DNA of 64,000 nt, taken from positions 1 through 64,000 of the forward strand of contig NZ_AMRL01000010.1 in the NCBI RefSeq assembly GCF_000299935.1, in the 5' to 3' direction. A program made the translations under genes and the position numbers. Source of the DNA: Oceanibaculum indicum P24 (GTDB lineage Bacteria > Pseudomonadota > Alphaproteobacteria > Oceanibaculales > Oceanibaculaceae). Shown here one piece after another: positions 53,631 through 63,632 of this stretch (within the stretch, counting starts at the first letter, position 1; each line of letters opens with the position of its first letter). The notes beneath the pieces are model-generated. The model was not told where the DNA came from, did no database searches, and worked only from the letters and a program-made list of their open reading frames with translations.

Positions 53631-53644
53631 CTGATTAACATCAA
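53631..53644. promoter_or_regulatory. FNR/FixK-like box 2
   Basis: CTGATTAACATCAA matches TTGAT-N4-ATCAA at nine of ten positions. Its centre is 22 bases from that of box 1, i.e. two helical turns. Confidence 0.4.
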
Positions 53645-53875
53645 GCATTTGCGAATGTGTTTTAATTTCGTATTTACGGTAAATTCTTATATTTCGTGCT
53701 TGTCATCCGCTTGCCTGCAGAAAGGCCAGTGGGTGGCAGTCAGTGCCTCACAGCGCCAATTGCCGGCCTATGGCGCTATTCGGAATCTGATTGAATGCCA
53801 CGATCATGGAATATTCAGCGGGCACCTGCCTGTCGCCCATAGCGCAGGAATTCCGCATGACGCCGCGCCGGAAGC

Positions 53876-56104
<2,229 letters not shown>

Positions 56105-56331
56105 CGCGATGGTCGTGACGGTGCGTCGCGTACCGCCGGACGCCTCCGCAGTGTCTTGCCGGTCCAGCAGGGGCCTTCTCCCTCATGCCGATGGTCTTTT
56201 TATTTTTAAGAGTACTCTCCTGCACGAATTCGACAAGAAATTGTGCAAGGCAGCCTGCCGGGTGACGAAAAGCTTGCGGGAAAGCGAGTCGGCATTATAT
56301 ATCTTCAAATAATTGCAGATAAGGAGTTCAC
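56105..56331. other. Divergent intergenic region, kinase and rhodanese operon
   Basis: 227 bases holding promoters for the minus-strand kinase and the plus-strand sulfur operon. An AT-rich stretch lies at 56294-56318. Confidence 0.5.
56274..56301 (+). promoter_or_regulatory. Candidate promoter of the rhodanese operon
   Basis: TTGCGG (56274-56279), 16 bases, TATATA (56296-56301), followed by AAGGAG before the ATG at 56332. The stretch TATCTTCAAATA at 56300-56311 recurs upstream of the stress gene at 59180. Confidence 0.35.
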
Positions 56332-56856
56332 ATGCTGCGCCCCCTTGCCCCCGACGCCCTTCAGCAGCGCCTTGCCAGCGGCGAGATGCTGCTGATCGAC
56401 ATCCGCGAACCCGACGAATATGCCCGCGAGCATATAAGGGGCGCGCGGCTGATTCCGCTGAACGCCATCGACGCCGAGGATCTGACGGCCGAGCAGCGCC
56501 GCCCGGTCTGCTTCACCTGCCGCAGCGGCAACCGCACCGCCTTCAACGCCACGCGGCTGCTCGCGAAGGGCTTTCACGAGGCCTATGTGCTGGAAGGTGG
56601 GCTGGACGGCTGGAAGAAAGCCGGTCTGCCGGTGCATTTCAACCCGCGCGCACCGCTCGACCTGATGCGCCAGGTGCAGATTGCCGCCGGCGCGCTGGCG
56701 CTGGCCGGCGCGGTACTGGCCGCGACCGTCTCGCCCTGGTTCATCCTGCTCAGCGGCTTTGTCGGGGCCGGCCTCGTCTTCGCCGGTGTAACCGGTTTCT
56801 GCGGCATGGCAAGGCTGCTGAAGCTTATGCCCTGGAACCGCGCCAGCATTGGCTGA
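56332..56856 (+). CDS. Membrane-anchored rhodanese (sulfurtransferase), YgaP-like
   Basis: 174 residues. Rhodanese domain at 1-105 with active Cys63 in CFTCRSGNRT and the substrate motif DIREPDEY; then two membrane helices (about 115-165) of the DUF2892 type, as in YgaP. AAGGAG lies 6 bases upstream of the ATG. It moves sulfane sulfur, e.g. from persulfide to thiol or cyanide, at the inner membrane. The persulfide dioxygenase gene follows 37 bases later, so the two form a sulfide/persulfide detoxification operon. Confidence 0.92.
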   Translation: MLRPLAPDALQQRLASGEMLLIDIREPDEYAREHIRGARLIPLNAIDAEDLTAEQRRPVCFTCRSGNRTAFNATRLLAKGFHEAYVLEGGLDGWKKAGLPVHFNPRAPLDLMRQVQIAAGALALAGAVLAATVSPWFILLSGFVGAGLVFAGVTGFCGMARLLKLMPWNRASIG

Positions 56857-56893
56857 ATCCGCTATCCTGAACGCATCAGAACAGGAGGACGCC

Positions 56894-57757
56894 ATGCGCC
56901 CCACCGTTGACAGCTTCTTCGATGAGGCGACCAACACGGTCAGCCACATTGTCGCCGACCCGGCGACCGGCAAGGCCGCCATCATCGATTCGGTGCTGGA
57001 TTTCGACTCCGCCTCGGGCCGGACCGACACCGCCTCGGCAGACAAGCTGATCGCGCATATCAAGGCGAAGGGCCTCACGGTGGAGTGGGTGCTGGAGACG
57101 CATATCCATGCCGACCATCTGACCGCCGCCCCCTACCTGCTGGAAAGGCTGGGCGGAAGCCTGGGAGTCGGCGGTGCCATCGCCCAGGTGCAGCGGACCT
57201 TCGGCGAGATTTTCAACGTCGGGCCCGGCTTCGCGCGCGATGGCAGCCAGTTCCACCGCCTGTTCCGGGACGGCGAAACCTTCCGGCTGGGCGACATCGA
57301 GGTCCGGGCCATCCACACGCCGGGGCATACGCCGGCCTGCATGACCTATGTCATCGGCGATGCCGCCTTCGTCGGCGACACTTTATTCATGCCGGATTAC
57401 GGCACGGCGCGCTGCGACTTTCCCGGCGGCGATGCCCGCCAGCTCTACCGCTCGATCCAGAAGATTTTCGCGCTGCCGCCGGAGACGCGGCTGTTCCTGT
57501 GCCATGATTACAAGGCGCCGGGCCGCGACGAGTACCGCTGGGAAACCAGTGTGGCGGAGGAGCGCGCCAGCAACATCCATGTGCATGACGGCGTGACGGA
57601 GGAGGAGTTCGTCGCCATGCGCACCGCGCGCGACGCCACCCTGTCCATACCGCGCCTCATCCTGCCCTCGGTGCAGGTGAACATGCGCGCCGGCCATTTC
57701 CCGTCCGCCGAGGAAAATGGCGTCAGCTACCTGAAGCTGCCGCTGAACGCGCTTTAG
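56894..57757 (+). CDS. Metallo-beta-lactamase-fold persulfide dioxygenase (Blh/ETHE1 type)
   Basis: 287 residues from the ATG at 56894, which has AGGAGG five bases upstream; a longer in-frame start at 56849 overlaps the rhodanese gene. THIHADHL is the HxHxDH metal site, with further ligands in HTPGHTPACM and the GDTLF Asp. Members oxidise glutathione persulfide to sulfite with an iron centre. The rhodanese next to it supports this over a lactamase or hydrolase role. Confidence 0.92.
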   Translation: MRPTVDSFFDEATNTVSHIVADPATGKAAIIDSVLDFDSASGRTDTASADKLIAHIKAKGLTVEWVLETHIHADHLTAAPYLLERLGGSLGVGGAIAQVQRTFGEIFNVGPGFARDGSQFHRLFRDGETFRLGDIEVRAIHTPGHTPACMTYVIGDAAFVGDTLFMPDYGTARCDFPGGDARQLYRSIQKIFALPPETRLFLCHDYKAPGRDEYRWETSVAEERASNIHVHDGVTEEEFVAMRTARDATLSIPRLILPSVQVNMRAGHFPSAEENGVSYLKLPLNAL

Positions 57758-57766
57758 CAATTACGC

Positions 57767-57786
57767 TGCAACTGAATATGGTTGCA
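57767..57786. promoter_or_regulatory. Palindromic candidate operator of hicAB
   Basis: TGCAAC, 8-base spacer, GTTGCA: a perfect inverted repeat that overlaps the -35 element listed next. It suits autorepression by the ribbon-helix-helix protein HicB. Confidence 0.5.
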
Positions 57787-57809
57787 TCATTCTTCTGGCT
57801 GCTTATATC
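57782..57809 (+). promoter_or_regulatory. Candidate hicAB promoter
   Basis: TTGCAT (57782-57787), 16 bases, TATATC (57804-57809), ending 31 bases before the hicA ATG. Confidence 0.4.
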
Positions 57810-57840
57810 CTAAGCGTCTGGACACAGGTTCTGAAAGCAT

Positions 57841-58095
57841 ATGACCCGTCGGGACAAGCTGGTCGCCCGGCTGAAAGCCCGCCCGTGCGACTTTACCTGG
57901 GCGGAGCTGGTCAGAGTGCTGGAAGGGTTGGGCTATAATGAAGTTGCCACCGGCAAGACCGGCGGATCGCGGCGGCGCTTTGTGCATAAAACCGCACCGG
58001 CCTTGCTGCTGCACAAGCCCCATCCCGGCAACATCGTGAAGATGTATGTGATCGATGAAATCATCCGAACCCTCGGCGAGGCGGGGCTGATATGA
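57841..58095 (+). CDS. hicA: HicA-type toxin (mRNA interferase)
   Basis: 84 residues, double-stranded-RNA-binding-like HicA fold: TWAELVRVLEGLGY, GGSRRRFVHKT, and the catalytic His region LLHKPHPGNIVKMYVI. HicA cleaves mRNA until bound by HicB. The stop overlaps the hicB start by 4 bases (ATGA), giving the usual toxin-first order. No clear ribosome site is seen before the ATG. Confidence 0.9.
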   Translation: MTRRDKLVARLKARPCDFTWAELVRVLEGLGYNEVATGKTGGSRRRFVHKTAPALLLHKPHPGNIVKMYVIDEIIRTLGEAGLI

Positions 58096-58442
58096 GCAAG
58101 CTACTGGAATACAAAAACTATTTCGGCTCCGTCGAGTTCAGCGAGGAAGACGAGGTGTTTCACGGCAAGCTGGAATTCATCCGCGATCTCGTGACCTTCG
58201 AGGCCACGGACGCAAAGGGCCTGAAAGCCGCCTTCCAGGAAGCGGTGGATGATTATCTTGCCTTCTGCGCCGAACAGGGGCGCACCCCGGATATTCCGCT
58301 GAAAGGCAGCTTCAACGTCCGGCCCGGCCAGGAACTGCACCGCCGGGCGATGCTGCTCGCCGCACGCAAGGGCCTGAACCTCAATACGCTGGTCAGCGAT
58401 GCGCTGCGGCGCTATCTGGACAAGGAGGAGAGCGCCGCTTGA
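58092..58442 (+). CDS. hicB: HicB-type antitoxin with ribbon-helix-helix DNA-binding end
   Basis: 116 residues. The N-terminal part (YFGSVEFSEEDEVFHGKLEFI) is the partial RNase H-like HicB fold; the C-terminus (NVRPGQELHRRAMLLAARKGLNL..LVSDALRRYL) is an RHH/CopG-like DNA-binding segment. It neutralises HicA and probably represses the operon at the palindrome at 57767. Its last 31 bases overlap the end of the convergent DUF2478 gene. Confidence 0.92.
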   Translation: MSKLLEYKNYFGSVEFSEEDEVFHGKLEFIRDLVTFEATDAKGLKAAFQEAVDDYLAFCAEQGRTPDIPLKGSFNVRPGQELHRRAMLLAARKGLNLNTLVSDALRRYLDKEESAA

Positions 58443-58984
58443 GGGCCTGGCCTGACGGCGCGCTGGCACCAGTCCAGCACCGCCTCTGCCTCGGCCGGCA
58501 GGCTGGCCGCAAGCCCGCCATGGAAATTGGCCCAGGCCGGGGCGTAATCCTCGCGCACCGGCACCAGCACCGGAATATTGTCGGCGATTGCCCGCGCGAT
58601 CACCGGGCGCAGGCCGGACCCGTCCGCCTCCGCCTTGCCGAAACGGTTCACCACCAGCAGGTCGGCGCCAGCCTCCAGCGCCGCCTCAAGCCGGCCCGCC
58701 GCCTCGGTCAGGGCCACGGAATCGAGCCGGCAGCCCTCGGAAAACCGCCCCAGATCCTGCGATATACCCATGACGCCGCCGCCGGCAAGATCGCGCAGCC
58801 GCATGGTCGAGCAGGCATCCGCCCCGACCTCGCCCCCTAAAAGGGCCGAATCATCTTCCTGCAGGAAGCCGATGACGCGCACCCCGTCCTGGCGCAGCCG
58901 CTCAACCACCGTCGCCAGCAGCGCATCAATTGGCGCGCGGCCCTTGAAGGGGATATCGGCAATCGGTGTCGCGCTGTCAGTCAC
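58412..58984 (-). CDS. DUF2478 family protein
   Basis: 190 residues, start GTG. The run GFLQEDDS, LRDLAGGGVMGISQDLG, GCRLDSVALTEAAGRLE, VNRFGKAEADGSGLRPVIARAI and PVLVPV fits DUF2478, found in many proteobacteria near molybdenum-cofactor or transport genes and of unproven function. No such genes lie beside it here. Converges on and overlaps hicB. Confidence 0.85.
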   Translation of the reverse strand: MTDSATPIADIPFKGRAPIDALLATVVERLRQDGVRVIGFLQEDDSALLGGEVGADACSTMRLRDLAGGGVMGISQDLGRFSEGCRLDSVALTEAAGRLEAALEAGADLLVVNRFGKAEADGSGLRPVIARAIADNIPVLVPVREDYAPAWANFHGGLAASLPAEAEAVLDWCQRAVRPGPQAALSSLSR

Positions 58985-59089
58985 GGCGGGCCGTCCTGGC
59001 TGTTTTCCCGTCCCCGAACGCTATCCGAAAGCCGGTCCCGGCACCAGCGCGCAGGATGGTTGAACGGGCAAATGACGGAATGATCCGGG

Positions 59090-59103
59090 TTGATATGGGT
59101 CAA
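59090..59103 (+). promoter_or_regulatory. FNR/FixK box upstream of the universal stress gene
   Basis: TTGATATGGGTCAA matches the FixK pattern TTGA-N6-TCAA exactly and FNR at nine of ten positions. A -10-like TATCTT lies at 59125-59130, which places the box at about -41 from a start near 59138, the usual position for activation. Confidence 0.55.
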
Positions 59104-59179
59104 TGTCTGTAACAGGAGAATCCGTATCTTCAAATATGAGAGGTATCCTAAAAGCGAGGCCAAAAGGAGGAGCGACAAA

Positions 59180-59590
59180 ATGTACAAGAACATTCTGGTT
59201 CCCATCGACCTGACGCAGGCGGAAAAGGGCACGGCCATGCTTGCCGTTGCCGCCAAACTGGCCGATCAGGGCGCCAAGATCACCGCGATCACCGTGGTGG
59301 AGGATTTGCCGGGTTATGTCCGCGCGGAACTGCCGACCGGCCTAGTCGAGAAGAATTTGAAGGCCGCGCAGGAGGAGATGGCGAAGCTGGTGAAAGACAG
59401 CGGCGTCGCCGCCAGCGTGCAGGTCAGCGATGGCAACCCATCGCGCGAAATCCTGGACCATGCCAGCAAGATTGGCGCTGACCTCATCATCGTCGCCTCG
59501 CACCGCCCCGGCATGCAGGATTACTTCCTGGGTTCGACGGCGGCCCGCGTCGTCCGCCACGCCGCCTGCTCGGTGCTGGTGACGCGCTGA
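59180..59590 (+). CDS. Universal stress protein (UspA family)
   Basis: 136 residues from the ATG at 59180, with AGGAGG ten bases upstream; a longer in-frame start at 59090 falls within the promoter. KNILVPIDLT at the N-terminus and the C-terminal nucleotide motif ASHRPGMQDYFLGSTAARVVRHA..SVLV are typical of ATP-binding USPs. Probably induced at low oxygen through the FNR/FixK box upstream. Confidence 0.94.
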   Translation: MYKNILVPIDLTQAEKGTAMLAVAAKLADQGAKITAITVVEDLPGYVRAELPTGLVEKNLKAAQEEMAKLVKDSGVAASVQVSDGNPSREILDHASKIGADLIIVASHRPGMQDYFLGSTAARVVRHAACSVLVTR

Positions 59591-59596
59591 ATAGGG

Positions 59597-60838
59597 TCAG
59601 GCCGGCGCCGCCGCGCGCCGGCCACCGCCCAGCCTGAGCAGGAAGAACAGCGCGATGGCGATGTTCGCGAGGTTCCAGGCGAAGCCGTTCAGGAAGGCGG
59701 CCTCGTAGGACAGCGTCAGATCGTAGATCGCGCCCGACATCCAACCGCCGACCGCCATTCCCAGCAGCGTCGCCGACAGCACGAGGCCGATGCGCGCGCC
59801 CGCCTCCGATGCCGGGAAATATTCCCGCACGATCATCGCATAGGTCGGCACGATGCCGCCCTGCGCCAGCCCGAACAGGGCGGAGACGATGAACAGCGGC
59901 GCCAGCCCGTCGAACGGCAGGAACAGCAGCAGCGAGAGCGCCTGCAGCCCGCTGCTCGTCAGCAGCGTCCAGAGCGGTCCGATACGGTCCGCCAGCCAGC
60001 CGAAGAACAGCCGGCTGATAATGCCGGTCGCCAGCATGAGGGAGAGCATCTGCGCACCCCGCGCCGAGCCGAAGCCCAGATCGGCGCACAGCGCCACGAT
60101 ATGGACCTGCGGCATCGCCATGGCGACACAGCACAGAACGCCAGCCACCACCAGCAGGCCTTGCAGCAGGCGCGGCGAGATACCGGGCGAGACTGCGACC
60201 GTCGGCGTACCTGCCGGCACCGGCCTGACCACCGGTTCAGGCGCGCGGCGGCGCAGCAGCAGCGTCAGCGGCAGGATGGTGACGAGGCAGAACAGGCCGA
60301 TTCCGACGTGGGTCGTGCGCCAGCCCACAGTTTCGATGAAATGCTGAGCGATCGGCGGCCACACCGTACCGGCCATGTAGCTGCCGCAGGCGCAGATGGC
60401 GACGGCGATGCCGCGATGCTTCGTGAACCAGCGCGAGATGTCAGCAATCATCGGGCCGAAGGTGGCGGAGCTGCCGAGCAGCCCGATCAGCACGCCATGC
60501 GCCAGCGCGAACTGCCACAGCGTCTGCGCCTGGCCGGCCAGGATATAGCCCAGCGCCAGCATGCAGGTGCCGCCGACCAGCGGCGGCAGCACGCCGAACC
60601 GGTCGGCCAGCCTTCCCATCAGGATGCCGCCGACGGCGAACCCGACCATCAGTAGTGTGTAGGGCAGGGCCGCATCGGCGCGAGCAACCTGGAATTCCGC
60701 CTCCACCGCCGGCAGCGCCACGACGACCGACCACAGGCCGACACCGCCGATGGTGGTCACCAGCAGCGAGATCGCTAGACGAAACCAGGCATAGGGCGGA
60801 TCGCCCTCCGGATGGAGGGCGTCTGCACGGTCGCTCAT
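59597..60838 (-). CDS. MFS transporter, OFA/monocarboxylate-like
   Basis: 413 residues from the ATG at 60838 (MSDRADALHP); the in-frame extension to 61183 reads through the next gene. About twelve membrane helices, with the MFS loop motif GRLADRFG between helices 2 and 3 and FTKHRGIAVAICACG in the fourth/fifth region. The paralogues carry oxalate, formate or other carboxylates. It lies 65 bases after the thiamine-diphosphate enzyme and is probably co-transcribed, so the pair may import and process an organic acid. Confidence 0.9.
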   Translation of the reverse strand: MSDRADALHPEGDPPYAWFRLAISLLVTTIGGVGLWSVVVALPAVEAEFQVARADAALPYTLLMVGFAVGGILMGRLADRFGVLPPLVGGTCMLALGYILAGQAQTLWQFALAHGVLIGLLGSSATFGPMIADISRWFTKHRGIAVAICACGSYMAGTVWPPIAQHFIETVGWRTTHVGIGLFCLVTILPLTLLLRRRAPEPVVRPVPAGTPTVAVSPGISPRLLQGLLVVAGVLCCVAMAMPQVHIVALCADLGFGSARGAQMLSLMLATGIISRLFFGWLADRIGPLWTLLTSSGLQALSLLLFLPFDGLAPLFIVSALFGLAQGGIVPTYAMIVREYFPASEAGARIGLVLSATLLGMAVGGWMSGAIYDLTLSYEAAFLNGFAWNLANIAIALFFLLRLGGGRRAAAPA

Positions 60839-60903
60839 CGGGCGGTTCCTCCCGGCCCCTTGCAGGGGCGGCGCTCTTCTCCGGCGCCTGCCCCGGTTGC
60901 TTC

Positions 60904-62445
60904 TTACATAACGACTTCGATCAGATGCGGCCCCTTGGCGCGCAGCGCCGATTTCATCACCTCGGCCAGCCGCTCGGCACTCTCGACCCGCGTCGCATCG
61001 ACGCCAAGGCCGCGCGCCAGATTGACCCAGCCAATATCGGGATCGGCGAGGCTGAGCATGTTCAGCGCCTTCGGCCCCGGATTGTTGGCGCCGACATTGG
61101 CCAGCTCGCCGCGCAGGATGTTGTAGCTGCGGTTGGAGAAGATCAGCGTCAGCACGTCCAGCTTCTCGCGCGCCTGCGTCCACAGCCCCTGCACCGTGTA
61201 CATGGCGCTGCCATCGGCCTGCAGCGAGACCACCTTGCGGTCCGGGCAGGCGACCGCCGCGCCCGTCGCCATCGGGATGCCGACGCCAATCGCGCCGCCC
61301 GACAGCTGCAGCCAGTCCATCGGGCCCGACGCATGGGTCGAGGGGAAGAAGCGCCGGCCGGTGGTGACCCCCTCGTCGCAGACGATGGCGTTTTCCGGCA
61401 GCAGCGCACCGACAACGGCGCCGATGGTCTCCGGCGTCAGCGCGCCGGTCGGGATGGCAGGCCGCTCGCGCGACGGGATCACCAGCTTCTGCGTGGCGCC
61501 CACCGCATCGGCAAGGCGCGCCAGCGCTTCCGGCTGATCCTCTGCCGGGGTGGCGACCATGATGACGTTGCAGCCTTCCGGCGCGATGAGGCTGGGCTTG
61601 TCCGGATAGGCGAAGAAGGCGACCGGATTGCGCGAGCCGATCAGGATCAGATGTTTCACCTCGGCCAGCACGGCGACCGCCTGATCGACCGGATAGGGCA
61701 GCCGCTCGATGGCGACACGGCCCTGGCCGCGTTCCATGCGGGCGTTGCTGGTCTCGGCCAGCAGGCCGGCGCCGGTCTTCTCGGCAATGCGGGCCGCCAG
61801 TTCCAGCCCCTCCGCGCGGACCGCCTTGTCGCCCAGCAGGATCATCACCTTCTCGCCGGACTTCAGCGCCTTGGCGGCGGCCTGGATGGCGGCTTCATCG
61901 GCCTTGGCGCGCTCCGGGATCGCCGGCACCGCGGCAATGCCGGCGCCTTCCTCCCAGGTCGCGTCGGCCGGCGCAATCAGCGTGGCGATCTGGCCCGGCG
62001 CAGTGCGCGCGGCGGCGATGGCGTCGGCGGCGTCGGCGGCAATGGTGGCGGCGCTGGCGGAGGTCTTCACCCAGTGCGAATAGGGTTTCGCCGTGCCTTC
62101 AATATCGGCGGTCAGCGGCGCGTCATACTGCACGTGATAGGTTGCATGCTCACCGACGATGTTGACCATCGGGCTGCGCGCCTTCTTGGCATTGTGCAGA
62201 TTGGCGATGCCGTTGCCCAGCCCCGGCCCGAGATGCAGCAGCGTCGAGGCCGGCTTGTCGGCCATGCGGGCATAGCCGTCCGCCGCACCGGTCGCCACGC
62301 CCTCGAACAGGCACAGCACGCAACGCACGCCATCGACCCGGTCGAGGGCCGCGACGAAGTGCATTTCCGAGGTGCCGGGATTGGTGAAGCAGACATCGAC
62401 TCCGCCCGCCTTCAGGGTACGAACCAGACTTTCAGCGCCGTTCAT
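60904..62445 (-). CDS. Thiamine diphosphate enzyme, acetolactate synthase large-subunit family
   Basis: 513 residues from the ATG at 62445. N-terminal pyrimidine domain with FTNPGTSEMHF and the activating Glu in LFEGVATGAADGYARM; central domain; C-terminal cofactor domain with the ADGS..(27)..NRSYNIL pattern that binds Mg and diphosphate. The family includes decarboxylases such as benzoylformate decarboxylase besides true acetolactate synthase. No small regulatory subunit gene is present, so a catabolic 2-oxo acid decarboxylase is more likely than branched-chain synthesis. Confidence 0.9.
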   Translation of the reverse strand: MNGAESLVRTLKAGGVDVCFTNPGTSEMHFVAALDRVDGVRCVLCLFEGVATGAADGYARMADKPASTLLHLGPGLGNGIANLHNAKKARSPMVNIVGEHATYHVQYDAPLTADIEGTAKPYSHWVKTSASAATIAADAADAIAAARTAPGQIATLIAPADATWEEGAGIAAVPAIPERAKADEAAIQAAAKALKSGEKVMILLGDKAVRAEGLELAARIAEKTGAGLLAETSNARMERGQGRVAIERLPYPVDQAVAVLAEVKHLILIGSRNPVAFFAYPDKPSLIAPEGCNVIMVATPAEDQPEALARLADAVGATQKLVIPSRERPAIPTGALTPETIGAVVGALLPENAIVCDEGVTTGRRFFPSTHASGPMDWLQLSGGAIGVGIPMATGAAVACPDRKVVSLQADGSAMYTVQGLWTQAREKLDVLTLIFSNRSYNILRGELANVGANNPGPKALNMLSLADPDIGWVNLARGLGVDATRVESAERLAEVMKSALRAKGPHLIEVVM

Positions 62446-62548
62446 GGTGGTATCTTTCGCGATTATTCGAGGTGGTTGCCATCCGGGGTAGCGCCCCGCC
62501 GGACGGCGGTCAAGTTGCAAACTTCATTGACATTCTGTCGTGCCCTAC

Positions 62549-63490
62549 TCAGCTCCGGCGAAGACGTTCCGCCAGGGCGATGCCGCCCAGCACAAAGGCC
62601 AGCGCCAGCGCATGATAGAGCTGGAAGCGCTCGCCCAGGATCAGCACCGCCAGCAAGGCGGAGAAGATCGGCACCAGATTGACGAACACGCCGGCCCGCC
62701 CCGGCCCCACCAGTTCCACGCTGCGCAGGAAGAAGATCTGCGCCAGGAAGGACGGGAACAGCGCAATAAAGGACAGCACCGCCCAGCCGGTCAGGCTCGG
62801 CCACTGGAAGCGGCCCATCGCCGCCTCGATGCCGACCAGCGGCAGCGAGGTCAGCAGCGCCGCGACCGCCATCACCGAGAACATGGCAAGCCCCGACACT
62901 GCCGGACGCTTGCGCAATGCCACCGTGTAGCCGGCATAGAGCAGGCAGGCCAGCACCATCAGCAAATCGCCATTGTTGAAGGCAAGCTCGGCCAGCCGGG
63001 CGATGTCGCCCTGCGCCGCGATGATGGCGACGCCCAGCATGGTCACCGCCACGCCGGCGAATTGCAGGCCGGTGACCGGGGTGCGATAGGCCGCATAGGC
63101 GCCCATCAGCACGAAGACCGGGATCGAGCCCTGGATGATTCCGATATTGATCGCCACGGTGAAATGGGCGGCGATATAGAACAGCGCGTTGAAGCCGGTA
63201 AAGCCCAGCGCGCCCAGCGCGAACAGGTAGGGCAGGTGCCGGCGCAGCACCGGCCATTCCGCGATCAGCCGGTGGCGGGCGAACAGCGCGATCAGCACTA
63301 CCACGCCGGTCCAGCGCAGCATGGTCAGCGCCATCGGCGACACCTCGCCGACCGCCAGCCGACCGGCCACGGCGTTGCCGCCCCAGGACAGGGTGGTCAG
63401 CACCAGCAGCAGATAGGCATTGCCGAACAGCCAGCCGACCGGACCACCGGCGGAGCCTGTTGTCTCCGGCGGCGTGGAAACCTTGTCCAC
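62549..63490 (-). CDS. EamA/DMT-family transporter
   Basis: 313 residues, GTG start, ten predicted membrane helices in two EamA repeats (LTTLSWGGNAVAGRLAVG in the first; LVPIFSALLAVLILGERF in the second). Members usually export amino acids or metabolites. Gap of 103 bases to the next minus-strand gene, so possibly its own unit. Confidence 0.91.
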   Translation of the reverse strand: MDKVSTPPETTGSAGGPVGWLFGNAYLLLVLTTLSWGGNAVAGRLAVGEVSPMALTMLRWTGVVVLIALFARHRLIAEWPVLRRHLPYLFALGALGFTGFNALFYIAAHFTVAINIGIIQGSIPVFVLMGAYAAYRTPVTGLQFAGVAVTMLGVAIIAAQGDIARLAELAFNNGDLLMVLACLLYAGYTVALRKRPAVSGLAMFSVMAVAALLTSLPLVGIEAAMGRFQWPSLTGWAVLSFIALFPSFLAQIFFLRSVELVGPGRAGVFVNLVPIFSALLAVLILGERFQLYHALALAFVLGGIALAERLRRS

Positions 63491-63632
63491 TTGTTGTTTC
63501 TCCGCGCCTGTTGGCGATTATCTCCCCGCCCTCTTTATCGCCCCCGCCGCCGCTTGTCACGCCGTGCGGGCGCAGGCTAGGCTCCCTTGCGGCGCAATGC
63601 TGCCCGCCTCCCACCGCGCGAGACATGAACCC

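Larger units (their letters stand above)
53425..53875. other. AT-rich intergenic island upstream of the LuxR-type gene
   Basis: About 450 bases without a convincing gene. Positions 53517-53700 are much richer in A+T than the surroundings and hold two FNR-like sites and a palindrome, listed separately. The right part (53700-53875) has normal composition and shows nothing I recognise; a 76-codon plus-strand frame at 53649 has no recognisable content. Confidence 0.6.
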
